From NCBI RefSeq assembly GCF_030825785.1, contig NZ_JAPJPG010000043.1, forward strand, positions 2,057-13,200: a stretch of 11,144 nucleotides of DNA, given 5' to 3'. The notes below the pieces were generated by a model. That model had not been told where the DNA came from. It searched no databases and saw only the letters and a program-made list of their open reading frames with translations. Each line of letters begins with the position of its first letter. Position 1 is the first letter of the stretch. Source of the stretch: Anaerococcus sp. (GTDB taxonomy: Bacteria > Bacillota > Clostridia > Tissierellales > Peptoniphilaceae). Positions 1 to 9,400 of this stretch are shown one piece after another. Both the position numbers and the translations under genes were made by a program.

Positions 1-105
1 ATATATAACAAGCTAGGCAGATCTTTTCCTCTAGCATATTTTCTTATAATTTTAATTTCTGCTCTTTGGATTTCCTTGCTATATATTAAATATCATATTT
101 TTTAA
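1..105 (+). CDS. C-terminal fragment of an integral membrane protein (5' end outside window)
   Basis: Frame 1 is open from the first base to a TAA at 103-105 and encodes 34 residues. They start with a short basic stretch (YNKLGRSF) and continue into a hydrophobic run (LAYFLIILISALWISLL) that looks like a final transmembrane helix, ending in a short polar tail (YIKYHIF). This fits the end of a polytopic inner-membrane protein such as a transporter, but 34 residues are too few to name the family. It is followed by a possible hairpin terminator at 123-158, so it is probably transcribed separately from the CAMP-like genes. The alternative is that the open frame is chance. The composition (one helix, basic flank, clean stop) argues against that. 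Confidence 0.5.
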   Translation: MYNKLGRSFPLAYFLIILISALWISLLYIKYHIF

Positions 106-122
106 ATTTCTAAATTTTAACT

Positions 123-158
123 TTGACGAAAGTGTTTTCTTTAAGTCAAGATCTTTTT
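123..158 (+). terminator. Possible weak rho-independent terminator after the membrane-protein fragment
   Basis: TTGAC (123-127) pairs with GTCAA (145-149) and AAAG (129-132) pairs with CTTT (139-142), leaving a small 1x2 internal loop and a 6-nt loop TGTTTT. Four bases later comes a run of five T (154-158). The stem is AT-rich and short, so the call is tentative, but the position 18 bases after the stop codon fits. Confidence 0.4.
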
Positions 159-312
159 ACTAGAGATTTTTTATAGATATTGTTCAAGTTATATATATTT
201 TTTTCTTTTAGAACTAGAATTTTGGACTCATATCTTTATATATATAATGTAGAAATATGAATTAGTAATTTGACTAAATTTAGACATACTAACAGATTGT
301 TATTATTGATAT

Positions 313-342
313 ACTTCTTATTTGTCTTTTTACTTAAGAAGT
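313..342. repeat. Perfect 8-bp inverted repeat in the upstream spacer
   Basis: ACTTCTTA (313-320) and TAAGAAGT (335-342) are exact reverse complements separated by 14 bases. This could be an RNA hairpin or a protein-binding dyad about 90 bp upstream of the -35 box at 429. There is no T-run directly after it, so it is not a clear terminator. Confidence 0.4.
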
Positions 343-428
343 CATTTGTTATTTCAAAGATAAATTTGTAAAATATTATTTACATTAAATATTTTTAATG
401 AAGCTTATTAAGAAAACATTTTTATGAA

Positions 429-457
429 TTGACAATGGTATTTAATTATGTTACATT
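429..457 (+). promoter_or_regulatory. Vegetative-type promoter for the CAMP-like gene cluster
   Basis: A consensus -35 TTGACA (429-434) is followed by a 17-bp spacer and a -10 TACATT (452-457, four of six matches). The -10 is helped by an extended TG at 449-450. Transcription would start near 464, giving a leader of about 50 bases before the ATG at 515. It is the best sigma-A-like promoter upstream of the three exported proteins and probably drives at least the first two. Confidence 0.65.
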
Positions 458-514
458 TATTTATAGATATATAAAATATTTTATAGATTGTTTCTTAGAG
501 TAAAGGAGTTAGTT

Positions 515-1945
515 ATGAAATTGAAAAACAAGATAGGAGCGCTTCTTCTTGCTTCTTCTTTCATCTTACCTTCATTTGTCGCTTTATTTCCTAATCAGTC
601 TTTTGCAGATGACGATTATGAATACGATATCTACATAGATGAAGGTGAAGATTTAGAAGAAAGTGATGACATTACTGAGGAGCTTTTAGAGGCTAATGAA
701 ATAGATCTTGACCAAATTAATGAAGATTATGATCTGGGTCTAAGTGATGAAGAGTTAAGACAAGAGGCTTCTGTTCTTATGGGGGCAAGAATAGAAGAAG
801 ATAAGGCTTACGACATTCCTTTGATGAAAGAGGCGGAGAATGAATTAGCTTTATTATCTTATGATAGAGCTATAGATTTACCTAGCAATCTTAATGTGGA
901 TAATCCTCAACAGTTTTTCTATATAGGTTCAATCGGAGTTAGGATTCAGCTTTTAAGAATGGTTTCTAGCTTTATTAATGAAATGACTACGGTTAATATC
1001 TACAAGATTCAGGAAGCTCATAATTTGACTGCTCAGATTTGTTTTGAAGCTGTTATGGTTGCTATAAATCCTTTCAATGGAAGAAAAGATGTTCTTAGAG
1101 CTATAGATAAGTTTGATTCTAATAGAGAAAAGATTAGAGCTATGAGAGATATGACTTCTGGAGATCTGGCAACAGTTTATGTGAAAAGACTTATGAATAA
1201 GAATATAAGGGAAGCCAGAAAGATTTATAATAGGTCATTTTACCAAGGAGATTATGGAATTGCTGGCAAGGAAGCCTATATACAAAATATTTTTAAGGCA
1301 GAGGTTAATGATATAGCAAGAGAAGTCAACAAGAAAATCACCTTCGGTCAGCTATTAGAGCTTGATGCGAGACTTAAGTCTGCTACTTCCTCAGTGCTTT
1401 TATCTAATGAGGTCCTTGCTAGTAACATCTGGCTGAGGGATGTGATTCAGCCAGAGATTAATAGACAAAATAGGTTGAAGTCAAGATATAGACCTAAGAT
1501 TAGCCAGGAAGATTTTGATATATGGCAAAGGTTGGTTAAGACTTTGACTGATAGAAGACGTGAAAGAGATATAAAGTATGAGGAAGTTGCAGATGCGGTT
1601 TATGACCTATGGGATTTTAATTCTTTCTTGTTAGATAAATATCCCGAAGTCTTTAGTGGGGAAGAGTTAGGTGCTTTCGATTTATATCTTCCACAAACAA
1701 CTATCGAACCTTACCAAGTTGCAAGCATAACTTGGCTCGTATCACCAACTTTTGATAAAATACCAGCTGGTATGCAGGCTTCTGGATCTAGTATAATTAT
1801 TGGATTTGGAAGTCAGAAAGCCCAACGTGGTCCTTATGAATCTTATGTAAGTCAAAGGGCAAGTCTGAGGGATGAAATTGTTACTACTAGTATGGATGGT
1901 GAGAATCCGGATCTTATATATCCTGATTTTACTAATCCAAATTAG
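515..1945 (+). CDS. Secreted CAMP-factor-like protein 1 with a C-terminal extension
   Basis: This 476-residue exported protein has a Sec signal peptide at about 1-31 (cleavage likely after SFA, before DDD), then a strongly acidic stretch at about 32-80. Residues about 92-305 match the CAMP-factor family: SIGVRI (139-144), a helical block ending in NPFNGRKD (185-192), the block MTSGDLATVYVKR (213-225), and LELDARL (281-287). CAMP factors are secreted helical proteins that oligomerise in host membranes and complete lysis of sphingomyelinase-treated red cells. Classical members are about 225 residues. This one carries a further 170 residues, with a TDRRRERD block (345-352) and a W-L--P-FD--P-G motif ending in GFG (430-432). 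The ATG at 515 is preferred because AAAGGAG (502-508) sits 6 bases before it; a TTG at 488 would place extra residues before the signal peptide. It is the paralogue of the next gene. Family assignment is by recognised motifs; activity is inferred. Confidence 0.75.
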   Translation: MKLKNKIGALLLASSFILPSFVALFPNQSFADDDYEYDIYIDEGEDLEESDDITEELLEANEIDLDQINEDYDLGLSDEELRQEASVLMGARIEEDKAYDIPLMKEAENELALLSYDRAIDLPSNLNVDNPQQFFYIGSIGVRIQLLRMVSSFINEMTTVNIYKIQEAHNLTAQICFEAVMVAINPFNGRKDVLRAIDKFDSNREKIRAMRDMTSGDLATVYVKRLMNKNIREARKIYNRSFYQGDYGIAGKEAYIQNIFKAEVNDIAREVNKKITFGQLLELDARLKSATSSVLLSNEVLASNIWLRDVIQPEINRQNRLKSRYRPKISQEDFDIWQRLVKTLTDRRRERDIKYEEVADAVYDLWDFNSFLLDKYPEVFSGEELGAFDLYLPQTTIEPYQVASITWLVSPTFDKIPAGMQASGSSIIIGFGSQKAQRGPYESYVSQRASLRDEIVTTSMDGENPDLIYPDFTNPN

Positions 1946-1970
1946 TATAAATTAAATTGTAACTATAGTG

Positions 1971-1991
1971 AGTATTTAGGAGGAAAATACT
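1971..1991 (+). promoter_or_regulatory. Stem-loop presenting the ribosome binding site of the second CAMP-like gene
   Basis: AGTATTT (1971-1977) and AAATACT (1985-1991) are perfectly complementary over 7 bp. The 7-base loop between them (1978-1984, AGGAGGA) is exactly the Shine-Dalgarno sequence, and the stem ends directly against the ATG at 1992. The stem is AT-rich and marginally stable, so it may display the site or modulate ribosome access. Confidence 0.45.
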
Positions 1992-3383
1992 ATGAAGAAA
2001 AAAATCGCCGCTATAGCACTTGCTGCTGCTATCCTAGCTAACGTAATTTCACCTACAATAGCAAGTGCTGACAATGAAGAAGTTACTGATGTGGGTCAAT
2101 ATTCTTTAATCGAAGAATATGAGGAAAATTTCCCACAAATGTCTGCAGAAGATGAGCTAGAAGGAGCTACACTTTTAGAAAACAATCAAGTGAAAAATGT
2201 ACCTTTGATGAAGGCTTATCAGGAAGATCTTATAACTCTTGCAGAAGATAGGTCTTTTGATCTGCCACCAGCTGCCCAAAAGTTCAATGCTGAAACAATT
2301 TACGACCTAGATTCTATTGCTCCAAGAATCAAACTTCTAGGACTTACAGGAATTTTCATCCACAGATGTTCTACAGAATTAGTCTATAAGGTTCAAGCTG
2401 CTCACAGCAAGGCCGCAGGTGAGGTTGCAGTTGCTATAATTACTGCTCTAAATCCTTTCGCATCAGTAGATGAAATTGAGCAAGCTTGCGAGAGAATATC
2501 AAATGTAATGGATGAGCTGGTACAAATGCCAGACTTGACAGCTGATGACTTTGCAACTGTTTATCTAAAAAGAGTATTTAATAAGTCTCTTTCTGATGCA
2601 AGAAGGCTACAAAACAACTATTATAGGGACGACCTTTCAGAAGTAGGAGTAAAGGGTAAGAGAGAATTTGTAAGAAACTCTCTAAGAAAAGAAATCGATG
2701 ATATTAGTCGTGAAAGTAGCAAACAAATTCAAGTTAAAAATCTTATAGAACTAGATGCAAGATTAAAATCTTCTTGTATCCAAGCCTTACTTGAAGAAGA
2801 CATCTATGCTAGTCCAAAATGGCTAAGCGGGACTATAGATAAACAGCTTAACGAAATGAGAGCTATCAAGAGTAAAACTAATAGATATCTATCAAATGAA
2901 GATAGGGCAAATTTTGATAAAGAACTTAGAAAAGCAACTGATGTAAGAAGAGCAAGAGACGTTTCTTATCAAAGAGCTGCAGAAGGTATTTATATTTTAA
3001 GAGATTATATAACTGAATTGAGAGAAAAATATCCAGAAGAATTTGAATCAGCCCTAGCTCTTAGAGACGGAGAAGCTATAACTTGGAGAGAGTTTAATGT
3101 ACAATCTCAAACTCCAGATCCTGCAAGAATAGCAAAGATTCTTTGGTTAAATAACCCATCATTCGACTTCTTACCAGATGGATTTAATCCAAGTGATAAC
3201 AATGATATAATTGTTGGATTTGGACATGACACTGACGAAATTGAATATGGTTCCTATGAAACTTACACATACAATAGGGATAGGTTAAGAGCATCTGAGG
3301 AGACAGTAGTTCCAGACTTTGGAGAGGAAGAAAGTGAAGAATCCGAAGTTGATGATGGATACCTAATATTTGATTTTAACTAA
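1992..3383 (+). CDS. Secreted CAMP-factor-like protein 2 with a C-terminal extension
   Basis: This 463-residue exported protein has a signal peptide at about 1-26 (basic MKKK, alanine-rich core, cleavage after ASA). Residues about 65-275 show the CAMP-factor signature more clearly than the upstream paralogue: TIYDLDSIAPR (102-112), LNPFASVDEI (153-162) and PDLTADDFATVYLKR (180-194). These closely resemble segments of streptococcal CAMP factor as I remember it (TVYDLNSIGSR, LDPFASVDSI, PDLKPTDRATIYTK). The family forms oligomeric pores and acts as a co-haemolysin. Beyond the CAMP region lie about 190 residues shared with the paralogue: DVRRARD (317-323), KILWLNNPSFDFLPDG (382-397), IIVGFG (406-411), and a Glu-rich tail. 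It contains three cysteines, one of them in IHRCSTEL. It starts 46 bases after the upstream stop with AGGAGG (1978-1983) 8 bases before the ATG, and no terminator intervenes, so the two are probably co-transcribed. Pore formation is inferred from the family only. Confidence 0.82.
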   Translation: MKKKIAAIALAAAILANVISPTIASADNEEVTDVGQYSLIEEYEENFPQMSAEDELEGATLLENNQVKNVPLMKAYQEDLITLAEDRSFDLPPAAQKFNAETIYDLDSIAPRIKLLGLTGIFIHRCSTELVYKVQAAHSKAAGEVAVAIITALNPFASVDEIEQACERISNVMDELVQMPDLTADDFATVYLKRVFNKSLSDARRLQNNYYRDDLSEVGVKGKREFVRNSLRKEIDDISRESSKQIQVKNLIELDARLKSSCIQALLEEDIYASPKWLSGTIDKQLNEMRAIKSKTNRYLSNEDRANFDKELRKATDVRRARDVSYQRAAEGIYILRDYITELREKYPEEFESALALRDGEAITWREFNVQSQTPDPARIAKILWLNNPSFDFLPDGFNPSDNNDIIVGFGHDTDEIEYGSYETYTYNRDRLRASEETVVPDFGEEESEESEVDDGYLIFDFN

Positions 3384-3398
3384 GTAAATAAATACTAT

Positions 3399-3461
3399 TA
3401 AATAAAAGCTGTTTGAAAAATGTTTAGTGGACTTCTATGTATTTTTCAACAGCTTTATTTA
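3399..3461 (+). terminator. Long bulged hairpin between the CAMP-like genes and the giant protease (terminator or attenuator)
   Basis: The 5' arm (3399-3421) and the 3' arm (3441-3461) pair over about 21 bp if one A and one T are bulged in the 5' arm. The core is AGCTGTT with AACAGCT, then GAAAAAT with ATTTTTC, leaving a loop of about 19 bases. The 3' arm ends in a T-rich tail (TTTATTTAT) and the 5' arm is A-rich, as in bidirectional intrinsic terminators. It lies 15 bases after the stop at 3383 and 5 bases before the ribosome binding site of the next gene. No good promoter is seen between it and the ATG at 3476, so partial read-through is the simplest model. Confidence 0.6.
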
Positions 3462-3475
3462 TAATTGGAGGGAAA

Positions 3476-6400
3476 ATGAAAAAAATATCAAAAATCAAAG
3501 CTAGCTTATTATCTTTGATTATAGCCACTACAGCTCTTTCTCCTAGTTATGCACAGGAAGAGACTGATAATAAGGATTCTATAGTCGACTTTGAAAATGT
3601 TGACCAAAGTCTGTTCCTTGAAGAAGATGAAGTAATAGACGATAAAAAAATAGATAATGACAATTTTAATAAAGAGCCAATCGTATCAAGAGCTATAAAA
3701 GAAGACCCATATGAAATTTATACTGATTATTCTGCAATTGATAGATCGACAATGAGGAAATTTTTCCCAAATGTCTTCTTTAGGTCTGTAAGTAGCTTCA
3801 ATGCAGACGTAGCTAGCAATTCCTTATATGATTTAAGAGATGAGGGAAGGGTAACTTCGGTTAAAGATCAAGGACCAAACGGATCTTGCTGGGCTTTTGC
3901 TACATATGGATCTGCCGAATCAGTTCTAATGCCTTATGAGAGGATGGACTTTTCTGAAAAACATATGAGAAATACTCATGGTTTTGACTGGGGCCCAAGT
4001 GAAGGGGGAACTAGGACTGTATCAACAGCATATCTTGCAAGAAGATCTGGGCCAGTTCTTGAAAAGGATGACCCCTATGATATATATGGGACGAATTCTC
4101 CAGAAAACTTACCTGTAGCTAAGGAACTTACTAGGGCTATCTTTATTCCTGATAGGAGAGATTCAAATGATAATCAACTCCTTAAGAAAATGATTATGGA
4201 AAATGGTGGAGTCTACTCTGCTGTTATGGGAGGAGATGAACATCTTAATAAAACAACCATGGCCCACAATTACCAAGGATCAGCTGCCCCAAATCATGCC
4301 ATAACTATAGTTGGCTGGGATGATAATTATTCTAGAAAAAACTTTAAAATAACCCCTCCTGGAGATGGAGCTTGGATTTGCAAAAACTCTTGGGGTACTG
4401 GCTGGGGCAAGCAAGGTGGCTACTACTATGTATCATATTATGATAAAAATATAGGTAGCCAAAACTCCCAATACATCCTTGAAGACATAAAAGAAAATGA
4501 AAAAATATGGCAGTACGATAAGCTGGGAATGACAAGTCAAGTAGGACTTGGCGAGGAGTCTTACTATGCCAATGTATTTGGACCAACTGAAGAAGATATT
4601 TACTTAAGAAATGTTGGTCTATGGACTTCTGCCAATAATTGTGAATATGAAGTTTTTATCAATACTAATGTCGATCAAAATGGAGGTCTAGCCCACAAGG
4701 AATCAATTGCTTACGGGACTATGGAATATGCCGGTTACGAAAAAGTAAGGGTAGACGATACTTTTATCCCTAAAGGATCGAAATTTGCAGTTATTGTTAG
4801 GATGAAGACTCCTGGTTACAGGTATCCTATTCCAATAGAACGTCCTATAAAAGGATTTTCTTCTAAGGTAGATGCTAGTAGCGGACAGTCTTTTGTAAGT
4901 AAAGATGGGGAGAAATGGACAGACCTTACGGATCAAATTAAAAATGCCAATGTCTCCCTCAAAGCTTTTACTGTTTCAAAAGACTTTATAGATGATGATA
5001 GCAATATAGAAAATAAAATAATTAGCATCAAGTTTAAAGAAAAAGAAAAACTGATGAAAATTGGGTCAGAAGAAAAAATAAAGGTCGATATTGAGCCTCA
5101 AGATAGTGATCCTAAAGACATAAGATGGGAAAGCTCTGATAGAACAGTTTGTAGGGTTGATAGTGAAGGAAATATCAAAGCAGTAGGATACGGAGAGTGT
5201 GTAATTAGTACTAGAGCTAAATCTTCAAGCAAGGTCTTTGATACAATGCGAGTTAAAGTAGATGAGGCGAATGCAGAGTTTAAGGCTAATATTATAACTG
5301 ACAAGATGAACTATCTACAAGGAGAAAAGCTTGCCGTAAATGTCTCTATGAGAGATCAAGATCAAAACCAAATTGCAAACAAAGATTTAACTTGTGAGAT
5401 AGTAACAAGTCACAATCAAAAGTTTAATTACAAGCTCAAAACCAACCTAACTGGTGAAGCTAACTTTAACGTTAGGCTTGATAACAATGCAGCTATAGGA
5501 AAGTATAAGCTAAACATTTATTATAAAGATAAATTAATCGGTATCAATACCTTCAATGTTGAAAGCAAGGACTTCACTCCAAGTATAGAAAATCCTCTTT
5601 TTGTAACAAACACTTTAGAAAGAGAAGCTATTAGACCAAAAGATGACCTAAGACTTGTAAGTACTGTTACTGATAAATACAAGGAAATAAAAAGATACGC
5701 TAAGGTCAATATGACCCTTATAAGCCCTAGCAATAAAGAAACGAAAAGACTAATCTACACGGATAGAAACGGTCAAGCAATCTTTGATATTGATGGAGAA
5801 GACCTATCTGAAGAAGGTAACTACAAAATAAGAATCGATGCTAGCTTGTCAGGTTTTGATGATTATACAGAAATACTTGACCTAAAAGTAGACTCTAACA
5901 CTCCTCTAATGGAAAAATTAGACCTAGATATAAAGATAGACAAGAATGAATTTATGTTAGGGAAAGAAAAGGTTGATGCGAGTTTTTTAGTAAGCCATAA
6001 CAATGAAGCTATCAGAGATGCAAATGTCAGGGTAAGTCTTACAGATGCTAATCAAAAGTCCTATGATCTTGACTTAAAAACTGATGAAAATGGTAGGGCA
6101 AACTTCTCTATGGACCTAACAGCTGCCAATATAACTGGAGTTTATAAATTAGAAGCTACTGCCTACAAGGAAGGCTATTATGATACTAGTAAGGATACAG
6201 AATTTTTTGTCAAAAAAGATGGCAAATTCTTAAATATATCTTTTGATTCGGCCAAAAAAGACTATAAGTTAAATGAATCAGCCTATATAAAAATTCAAGT
6301 TAGAAATGAAAATAACGAGCCTAAGAGAAATGCTTCTGTAGAAGTAACCATAACCGATCCAAACCAAAAGGAAACTACGATGAGGAAGGTTACAGACTAC

Positions 6401-9400
6401 CAAGGCTACGTATTTATCTATCTAACTCCAAAATTAAACACATCCAAGGGTGAATATACAATAAAAGCCTACACAAGTGCCTACAACTACCCATCTACAT
6501 CATCGACCTATAAGATTAGATTTGGTAATGATGAAATAGACTATAGGCAGTTAAAGCTTGCTATAAAAAATAAAAAGGAAGAATACTATGAAGACGAAAA
6601 GGCTAAGATATTCTTCAAGAGTCTAGACGAATATGGAAACCCTGTAGGAAATTCAGAAATTGGTGTATCAGTTAAGACAGCTGATGGAAATATATTGATT
6701 GACAAGACTAGTACAGATGATAAGGCAGAAGGATCTTGGGAGTTTAAACCAGATCTAAAAGCAGGCACCTATACTATTAGTCTAAAGGCCAACAAGTCAA
6801 ACTTTAAGTCCGAAACTCAATCTATTAGCTTTAAGGTAAAAGAAAGAGAAAAGCTTGATAAGATAAAGGCAGATATTAACTTTGATAAAAATATATACGA
6901 AGAAGCGGGGAAAGTACCTGTAGCAATCAAGATAAAGGATGAAAATGACAAAATTCTTCCGAATGCTTCCATTAAAGTCAAAATCACTAATAGAAAAGAA
7001 AAGAAGGAAGTGAAACTAGTAACTGATAAAGAAGGAAAGGCAAGATTTGACCTAGACCTCAATACTAGGGGCAAGTATGAATTAGATTTTGCTATTAGTA
7101 AAGATGGATACGAAAATCTAAGTCAAAGAGAGTTGATATTCCTAACATCTCATAAAATACCAAAGGCAGAAAAGAAGGCTTATGAAAAGATAAAAGCTAA
7201 AGATCTTAAAGACTTCTTAAATAAAGAAAAAGCCTTGGTCATTGATACCAGAGACAGATCAAGTTACGAAGAAGCGAGTATTGAATCATCAATCAATATT
7301 CCTTACAAGGATAAGGACCTAGATAAATTCCTAGATTATTTAAACAAGCAATCTAAAATACTCCTAGTAGGAGATAGGCATGATATGGACGGCTTGTTAG
7401 AGAAAGTTAAAGAAAAAAGATTTGAAGAAGTCTATGAAATAGAAGAAGGCATAGATGAATATCTTAAGATAAGTGGTCTATCCGACTATAAAACATGCGA
7501 TATTAATGTAAATATTCCGAACAACAGAGTTAGGAGAAAAGATATCGTAGAGGTGAATGTTGAAATAAAAGATAGGGATAGCAAGAAGGGGCTTTCTAAT
7601 AGAAATATCATATATACCCTAACAGATCCTTTTGGAAGAAAAGTATCCTACAATAGGCAAACTGATAAGTATGGACGCCACCTACTAAGGATTGGAACTA
7701 ATGATAGGACCAGCCTTGGCAAATACAAAATAAAAGTCCAACTACTTGACACAGACTACAAAAATCCTTACTCTACGAGAGACTATGAAATAATAGATCA
7801 AAATACCCCTCGCAACTTACAAATGAAGGCAGATGTAAAGACAGATAAAAATATCTATGAACTAGGAGATAGGATCAACGTAGTAATAAGTGCAAAAGAT
7901 TTGAACGATTCCTTAATTGATAAGGTAAGTGCTAGGGCAAGTCTTGTAAATCAAAATGATGAAGTGATGGATGAAATAGAGGAGATGTCAGATGATAAGG
8001 GAAATATAAATCTAAGTTTCAATACATCTGATAGATATGCTCTAGGAAAATACAAGATAAAGATTTATTTAAATAGAGAAGGCTTTAGTGAATGTAAGAA
8101 AGAGTTGGATATCCAGATAGGTGATTCTAAAGAAACAGATGAAGAAGTAAAACCTGATGATAAAGATGATGAAAATCCAAAAGATTCGGATGACTCAAAG
8201 GAAGATGATGATAAAAAGGATGAAGAAAAACCAATCAATCCAATAGATGTGGAGGTAAAAGAGCAAAACTTCCCTCTATCCTTTGACGGAGCAGAAGCCC
8301 TTGACTTTTTCACAGCAACTGACGATCTAACAAGGATAAATGTCAAAAATAAATACGCCTATAATTATAGCAACTTTGTCCTATACAATACGGACAACAA
8401 GGCTATGAAGATAAAGGACATAGTAGATGGGAAAAGACCGAGCATCTTTTTAATGGGTGATAGACTTGATTCTACATCAAGGGCTATGTTTGAAAATTCA
8501 TCTTCGATAAATGACGAAGCCTTTAACTTCATAAACGTAGTGACTAACGGTAGCGTGAGAGACCTAGAGGAAATAAGCAAGGGCAAGGTTTATAGAGATA
8601 ATTTCTATAGGGGGAATTCTATAAATGGACAATTTAGGTCTAATAAAAATCAAGTAGTAATCCTTGATAAAAATGGGGCTATGATTAATGTATTCCCATA
8701 TAAGTCAAACTATGAATTATTAAAAAGATTTAATATGTCAAATGGTTACTATGCAAGTAAGGATGACTATAATCTTCTAGGAGAAGAAAACTTCCCAGAA
8801 GATTATCCTATGTCTCTTGATCAAAGAAACGATAGGGACGACTACAAAGGTGTAGATGAAAACGAACTAAGATACAATGGAAATTACGGTCATGATTTTT
8901 CCAAGATAAATTTACTCAAAGGAGATAACTCTAGGATTAATATAAGATCAATCGGAGAAAATAAAACAAAAATTCTTTTAATAGGAGACTATAGGAAGGA
9001 AGAAACTATCAAAATGTGGGAGAATGCCAACTATATCAAAGACGGTAAATTCGATCTAATAAATGTTTCCTACCTCGGAAGTCAAGCTGCTATTAATAGA
9101 GAGAAAGAAAGATTTGGATCCTTGTGGGATGTTAAAGATGAAATCTATATGTCTCCTTCCTTCAACTTAGCTTTCAATACACAAAAGCCAAGCATTGTAG
9201 CTATAGATAAGAATGGAAGATTATTATTTAGTAAGTCCTACGAGACTAATGAAGATATCAAATACGTAATAGATAGAACAGTCGATACCTTTGCAGTAGA
9301 AGAAACTGTGACTGATTTTTATAGAGAAATAGAAGATTTAGATATCCTAGAAGAAGTTGATGATACAGAAGAAGACCCTAATAAAATATATCCAATGACC

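Larger units (their letters stand above)
106..428. other. AT-rich intergenic spacer with no gene
   Basis: No open frame with a ribosome binding site is visible here on either strand. Apart from the possible terminator at 123-158, it holds long A/T-only tracts (about 187-203 and 236-248), a perfect TATAAT at 243-248 without a convincing -35, and a perfect 8-bp inverted repeat ACTTCTTA (313-320) / TAAGAAGT (335-342). If transcription began near 255, the inverted repeat would lie in the leader of the first CAMP-like gene. Otherwise this may be simply an AT-rich upstream region of the promoter at 429. Confidence 0.6.

Noticed and set aside
488..514. TTG start for the first CAMP-like protein
   Set aside because: It would add nine residues before a complete signal peptide and has no ribosome site. 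AAAGGAG is correctly spaced for the ATG at 515.
3460..3465. Perfect TATAAT as promoter of the protease gene
   Set aside because: It is only one base from the ribosome site, so the transcript would start at or after that site, and no -35 lies 17 bp upstream.
3437..3475. Upstream in-frame ATG extending the protease by 13 residues
   Set aside because: It lies at the edge of the hairpin's 3' arm with no ribosome binding site, whereas the ATG at 3476 has GGAGGG just before it and begins a standard signal peptide.
4344..8586. Several minus-strand open frames of 60-93 codons inside the protease gene
   Set aside because: They lie opposite a strongly supported coding sequence and show no ribosome sites, family motifs or conserved features. 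One (8065-8346) is Ser-rich only because it mirrors the Asp/Glu linker.
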